NCBI GenBank assembly: GCA_023266955.1
Contig: JAHFOH010000001.1
Location: forward strand, 2,722 to 11,749
Origin: Nitrososphaerota archaeon
Lineage (GTDB): Archaea; Thermoproteota; Nitrososphaeria; Nitrososphaerales; JAHFOH01
DNA length: 9,028 bases
Direction: 5' to 3'
The notes beneath the pieces were generated by a model, which was not told the origin of the DNA, did no database searches, and saw only the letters and a program-made list of their open reading frames with translations. Positions 5,524-9,028 of the stretch are shown piece by piece. Position 1 is the first letter of the stretch; each line of letters begins with the position of its first letter. Position numbers and translations under genes: made by a program.

Positions 5524-6426
5524 TCAAGCCGAAACTATCTCTAGGGTGTCGCTCATACCTCTTACGTAAAGGCTCGCTGCGGAAGGATTGCTCTCAATTC
5601 TAAATTTCCGCCTAAAGAACCTTAGTATGTTCATGACATCTCTCTCCAGCAGAAACAGAGAATTTGGATGAGTCTTCTCCACTGCCTGCGGCCAATCGAT
5701 TATCCATATTCTTCGTCCGTCGAACAGAACATTGTATTCGCTTAGGTCGGCGTTGACGATACCTCCTTCCAAGTAAGAAGTTCTCACGTTCCAAAGAATT
5801 TCTCTGAGAACCGTTTCTGCATCGCGTAACTCAGAGTATTCAGATAGCAGATTTCCGTCGATTCTCTTCATCAGAAGCGCATGTCTCTCTCGTGCCACGA
5901 CCTTGGGTACAGCCACCTTCAATGGTTGTAGGATACTGATGGCTCGATGTTCTCTCTTGGCAGCCTCTACGTTCATTACAAGCCACCTATGCTGGAATAT
6001 GGGGGAGGAGTACCCTCTCTTTCGTCTAGCTGCTCTGAAGCTCGTCCTACCAAGGCGATAGAACTTAATGGCGTACCGAAGTCCTGAATCGCTTATCGCG
6101 TCGAATACGTCAGCTTCTTTTCCAATTCCTATGGGATGTCCCATTCCGGTAATCAAACCCCTTTTTACGAAGCCCGTTAGAGCCAGAGCATCAAGTCCAG
6201 CAGCAACCAGAGAGTAACCCAACGGATTTCGAATGATGAATCCTCTTTTGTGGAGCTGGTCCAGCCTGAACTGCACTTCGTCCGCATGAAGCCTAGTATA
6301 TTTCGTCAAATATTGTAGTGGAACCGATTCGTAAGCGGACATCGACCTTTCGAATGCCTGTAGTATTGTAATGTCCTCGGGTTCCAGCTCTTTGACATTA
6401 CTGGCCGCCACCTCAGCTGAAGACAA
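5524..6426 (-). CDS. rio2: Rio2-type serine kinase/ATPase
   Basis: A 300-residue atypical kinase of the RIO2 family, which helps late maturation of the small ribosomal subunit. The N-terminal winged helix (about 12-82) shows LEPEDITILQAFERSM, VPLQYLTKYTRL and LDQLHKRGFI. The RIO kinase domain has the nucleotide loop GIGKEADVF (100-108), Lys121 in AIKFYRLGRTSFR, a flexible-loop region, the hinge MKRIDG, the catalytic loop NADLSEYNV (Asp227, Asn232) and the metal-binding IIDWPQ (Asp244, the residue phosphorylated in RIO2 enzymes). The C-terminal LERDVMNILRFFRRKF is also typical. Asn225 stands where most have His in HGD. The start is TTG at 6426; a GTG at 6409-6411 is an alternative, and no good ribosome-binding site decides. 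It follows pyrG by 39 nt on the same strand, so read-through transcription from pyrG is likely. Confidence 0.93.
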   Translation of the reverse strand: MSSAEVAASNVKELEPEDITILQAFERSMSAYESVPLQYLTKYTRLHADEVQFRLDQLHKRGFIIRNPLGYSLVAAGLDALALTGFVKRGLITGMGHPIGIGKEADVFDAISDSGLRYAIKFYRLGRTSFRAARRKRGYSSPIFQHRWLVMNVEAAKREHRAISILQPLKVAVPKVVARERHALLMKRIDGNLLSEYSELRDAETVLREILWNVRTSYLEGGIVNADLSEYNVLFDGRRIWIIDWPQAVEKTHPNSLFLLERDVMNILRFFRRKFRIESNPSAASLYVRGMSDTLEIVSA

Positions 6427-6465
6427 TTGTTACCAGACTTGCAAAGATCGGACGAATTTTGGCGA

Positions 6466-8097
6466 CTAGCTGGTCAGAATGGGCACAGCTAAGCCCTTTC
6501 TCCCAGCTAGGGCCGCCGTTACGAAGGCTAGGTAAACTGGCTCAGGATTTCCTGGTCTGCTTACAAATTCGGGGTGATACTGTGTTGCCATGTAGAACGG
6601 ATGATTTGGTATCTCTAGAATCTCGGTCCTTCTGCCTTCATCGCTGAAGGCTGAGAAGACCATGCCCTTCTCCTCCATTAGGGATCTGAATTGTTGATTA
6701 AGCTCGTACCGGTGCCTATGTCTCTCCCTAATTAGATTCTTGCCGTACAGCTTGTACGCCAAGGTGTTCGGAGAAATCTTGATTTCATGCCCTCCAAGTC
6801 TCATGGTTGCACCAATTTCCTTAACGGCCCTCTGCTCTGGAAGAAGGTCAATTATGGGGTAGGGTGTCGCCGGATCAATTTCAGTAGAGTTCGCGTTACG
6901 CAACCCGCATACGAATCTGGCAAAAGAAACTGCTGCTAGTTGAAAGCCGAAGCATAACCCCAGGTAAGGAATTCCGTGCTCTCTCGCAAAGTTTGCGGCC
7001 AATATTTTTCCCTCACCCCCCCTTCTGCCAAAGCCTTGCGGGACCAGGATTCCATCATACTTCTTGAGAACGTTAAGTGCCGATGCTCGTCGTTCGAATC
7101 CCTCGGCATCCACCCAATCGACTTCGCCTTTCGCTCCTATCATCGCACCAGCGTGAGCCAGTGCATGATTCACGCTAACGTAGCTGTCCGCGAGGGAGAC
7201 GTATTTGCCGACCATGGCAACTGTCACTTGGTCCTTAAGATTCGAGTAGGCTCTTGCCGTCCTAGACCAGGAGCCCCATTTCAGATCTCTTCTAGGTAGC
7301 TTCATTTTCTTAGTTATGACCGTCAAAATTCCTTGTTTCGCCAATATCTCCGGTACGCTGTAAACGGAGTCGCAGTCAGGGTTAGACACCACTGATTGCA
7401 CATCCACGCTGGTAAAGAGAGAGATTTTCTCTTTAGAGGACTGGGTTAGAGGATTCTCAGTTCTCACCACAATTATGTCTGGCTGAATCCCGATTCTCCT
7501 AAGTTCCTGCACACTATGCTGCGTAGGCTTTGTCTTCTGTTCTCGGACTGTCTCCAACATTGGAGCCAACGTAACATGTACAAACAGGGTGTTCTGCGAG
7601 CCCTCTTCCATTCGCATCTGCCTGAAAGCTTCCAGAAATGGCAGTCCCTCAATATCGCCTACAGTCCCTCCACATTCGACTACCAGTATCTTGCTGCGTG
7701 TGGCGTTCGCTAGCCTTCGGATCCTCCTCTTTATTTCGTCTGTAACGTTTGGTATGATTTGTACGCACTTTCCCAGAAATTCACCCTGCCTCTCTTTTTG
7801 GATAACAGACAGATAGATCTGTCCCGTTGTGATGTTATGCTCCGTCGTTAGGTTTTGGTCCAAGAATCTCTCATAAGTGCCCAAATCCATGTCAGTTTCT
7901 CCGCCGTCGTCGGTGACGAATACTTCGCCATGGATGATCGGGTTCATCGTCCCAGCATCAACATTCAGATAGGGGTCGATTTTTGCACAAGTTACACTGT
8001 ATCCGGCAAGTTGCAACAGCTTCGCGATAGCGGCTGTGGTAAGTCCCTTTCCTAGACCTGACATGACGCCGCCTGTTAAGAAAATGTACTTCGGCAT
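6466..8097 (-). CDS. pyrG: CTP synthase
   Basis: A 543-residue CTP synthase, which turns UTP, ATP and glutamine into CTP, the last step of de novo pyrimidine nucleotide synthesis. The N-terminal amidoligase domain (about 1-268) has GGVMSGLGKG (9-18, ATP loop), KIDPYLNVDAGTMNP (39-53), HGEVFVTDDGGETDMDLG (56-73) and ECGGTVGDIE (141-150). The C-terminal class I glutaminase domain (about 290-535) has the nucleophile Cys382 in GLCFGFQ and the His508/Glu510 pair in YHPEF. Length is standard. At the oxyanion-hole region the usual VPGGFG reads VPQGFG (Gln354). ATG at 8097 lies 27 bp from a TATA-like element, so the mRNA is probably leaderless. It is flanked on the same strand by the PhoU gene upstream and rio2 downstream. 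Confidence 0.97.
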   Translation of the reverse strand: MPKYIFLTGGVMSGLGKGLTTAAIAKLLQLAGYSVTCAKIDPYLNVDAGTMNPIIHGEVFVTDDGGETDMDLGTYERFLDQNLTTEHNITTGQIYLSVIQKERQGEFLGKCVQIIPNVTDEIKRRIRRLANATRSKILVVECGGTVGDIEGLPFLEAFRQMRMEEGSQNTLFVHVTLAPMLETVREQKTKPTQHSVQELRRIGIQPDIIVVRTENPLTQSSKEKISLFTSVDVQSVVSNPDCDSVYSVPEILAKQGILTVITKKMKLPRRDLKWGSWSRTARAYSNLKDQVTVAMVGKYVSLADSYVSVNHALAHAGAMIGAKGEVDWVDAEGFERRASALNVLKKYDGILVPQGFGRRGGEGKILAANFAREHGIPYLGLCFGFQLAAVSFARFVCGLRNANSTEIDPATPYPIIDLLPEQRAVKEIGATMRLGGHEIKISPNTLAYKLYGKNLIRERHRHRYELNQQFRSLMEEKGMVFSAFSDEGRRTEILEIPNHPFYMATQYHPEFVSRPGNPEPVYLAFVTAALAGRKGLAVPILTS

Positions 8098-8120
8098 GTC
8101 GAATTAAGGTGGTTCTATGC

Positions 8121-8127
8121 TCATAAG
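8121..8127 (-). promoter_or_regulatory. Probable leaderless promoter of pyrG
   Basis: The minus strand reads CTTATGA, centred exactly 27 bp before the A of the pyrG ATG, the standard distance for an archaeal TATA box with the RNA starting at the start codon. No Shine-Dalgarno site precedes the ATG, which fits. Confidence 0.5.
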
Positions 8128-8132
8128 CTTAT
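8123..8132. repeat. Perfect 10-bp palindrome over the pyrG TATA region
   Basis: ATAAGCTTAT is a perfect inverted repeat that overlaps the TATA-like element of pyrG. It could be a site for a dimeric regulator that blocks TBP, or chance. No second copy was noticed in the window. Confidence 0.3.
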
Positions 8133-8147
8133 CGTGCACGGAGCACG
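8133..8147. repeat. Small hairpin between the PhoU gene and pyrG
   Basis: CGTGC, loop ACGGA, GCACG: a perfect five-bp GC-rich stem directly next to the palindrome. It could form in RNA at the 3' end of the PhoU transcript. There is no T-run after it on the minus strand, so it is not a typical terminator. Confidence 0.3.
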
Positions 8148-8173
8148 TGTTGAGTTATTGTAGATTGAGTTCG

Positions 8174-9028
8174 CTATCGAATAATCGGATAGACCGGAGC
8201 GACCAAGTCAGCTATGTCAACTTGGCAGCGAGCAATCTTGTCGATAGAAGCTCCAGTAGCCAATGCTACCGACACATCACTAGGCAACTTTTCAACTAGA
8301 GCCTTCTCTAAATCCCTTGCAGTTTGAGTGATTTCACGGTATAGGGTGACGACATCTCGAGCATCTTTTGCGTTTCTAGTAAGAAATGCTCTAACGGCAA
8401 GGTCTTGGCATTTTTGTAGTGATTCACTTATTATTCGCAATTGGGACCCAACCTCGTCCGTTCCTTTTACCACGCTCATTTTCTGCGCGTTTTTGGCGAA
8501 CTCCACCGAGTAGTCTCCTACGGTCTCAAGAACGTTGGACGCTACCCGATAGTCAAGACAATCGATAGGACCTAGATGATACTTGCTGGCTAAGCTGCTG
8601 TCGAGAAGAGCACTCCTAATCAGCCTGACTAGGAGGAAATAAAAACGGTCAACTTCCTCGTCCCTCTGTACGATCATCCTCACAAGATTCTTGTCTCTTT
8701 CGAGCAACGCTGTTATTGCATCTGCATACATTCCTCGTGCGATAATGTGCATTCTGCGAAGAATCTTCTCCGGCTCCAGTGTGGTAGGTTCCAGTAGGAA
8801 TTGCACCAGCAATGACCTACTATCTTCCTCGACTATTTCCAAGCCGACAAGTTGTCTCACCGCTTTCCTCAGTAGCTCGCGGTCGTGGTATGAAATCCTG
8901 CCTTTTCCCTGCACGACTATCAAGTCATATCCAAACAGGTAGGCTCCTGTCACTGCGTTAATCAGAAGCTCAGGATACTCAGCGGGGTATGGAATCTTAA
9001 TTTCCTTCGCAGGACTGGATTGAACTAT
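8174..9028 (-). CDS. PhoU-domain regulator (5' end beyond window)
   Basis: The minus-strand frame is open to the right edge, giving 284 visible residues without the true start. A GTG at 8953 is only an internal codon: the 25 codons upstream are open and read like the family (for example KEIKIPYPAEYPELLI). The visible part begins with the segment that usually follows an AbrB-type DNA-binding domain in archaeal PhoU-like proteins (AVTGAYLFGYDLIVV, RKAVRQLVGLEIVEED). It continues into helical PhoU repeats (EKILRRMHIIARGMYADAI, QRDEEVDRFYFLLVRLI, VASNVLETVGDYSVEFAKN, CQDLAVRAFL). Such proteins are linked to phosphate-responsive regulation and bind metal clusters; whether the AbrB part is present here cannot be seen. 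It ends 76 nt before pyrG. Confidence 0.88.
   Translation of the reverse strand: MVQSSPAKEIKIPYPAEYPELLINAVTGAYLFGYDLIVVQGKGRISYHDRELLRKAVRQLVGLEIVEEDSRSLLVQFLLEPTTLEPEKILRRMHIIARGMYADAITALLERDKNLVRMIVQRDEEVDRFYFLLVRLIRSALLDSSLASKYHLGPIDCLDYRVASNVLETVGDYSVEFAKNAQKMSVVKGTDEVGSQLRIISESLQKCQDLAVRAFLTRNAKDARDVVTLYREITQTARDLEKALVEKLPSDVSVALATGASIDKIARCQVDIADLVAPVYPIIR

Noticed and set aside
1..9028. CRISPR array, insertion sequence, phage or defence island
   Set aside because: No spaced direct repeats, transposase, integrase or known defence gene was seen; the genes are core archaeal families with short gaps and no obvious change in base composition.

Overview
The window looks like chromosomal DNA of an archaeon, most likely of the TACK group and close to Thaumarchaeota/Nitrososphaeria or Bathyarchaeia. 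The gene content shows this: archaeal-type S-adenosylmethionine synthetase, an archaeal Sm-like protein, Rio2 kinase, NucS/EndoMS, a RadA/Rad51-family paralog and an EMC6-like membrane protein. Promoters have TATA boxes about 27 bp before the expected RNA start, and many genes start with TTG or GTG. The group assignment rests on recognising protein families, not on a tree. Coding density is high, base composition is balanced, and no gap exceeds about 120 bp. I saw no tRNA, rRNA, insertion sequence, CRISPR array or prophage gene.

Left block, 1-1712, minus strand: a CBS-pair protein with a C-terminal zinc ribbon, a Mut7-C PIN-like RNase with its own zinc ribbon, and an AMMECR1-domain protein cut by the left edge. 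They are tightly spaced and probably co-transcribed. The AMMECR1 gene starts at a TTG 15 nt after the Mut7-C stop and lies in the same reading frame.

Middle block, 1713-5503: a small three-helix EMC6-like membrane protein (plus) converges on a RadA/Rad51 paralog (minus). That paralog is divergent from nucS, the mismatch-specific endonuclease gene. After nucS come two small hairpins, then a TATA box, a Shine-Dalgarno site and an lsm-mat pair (plus). The RadA paralog keeps its Walker motifs but has lost the catalytic glutamate and the FxxA self-assembly motif of true RadA, so it is probably an accessory recombination factor.

Right block, 5524-9028, minus strand: a PhoU-domain regulator (5' end outside the window), then pyrG (CTP synthase) behind what looks like a leaderless promoter, then rio2 (small-subunit maturation kinase/ATPase). 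The rio2 gene converges on mat with only a 20-nt gap.

Most of this is informational and core-metabolic: DNA repair, RNA binding, ribosome maturation, SAM and CTP synthesis. I found no clear defence system or other undescribed machine. The points most worth following up are the probably inactive RadA paralog beside nucS, the EMC6-like protein, and the CBS/Mut7-C/AMMECR1 cluster.
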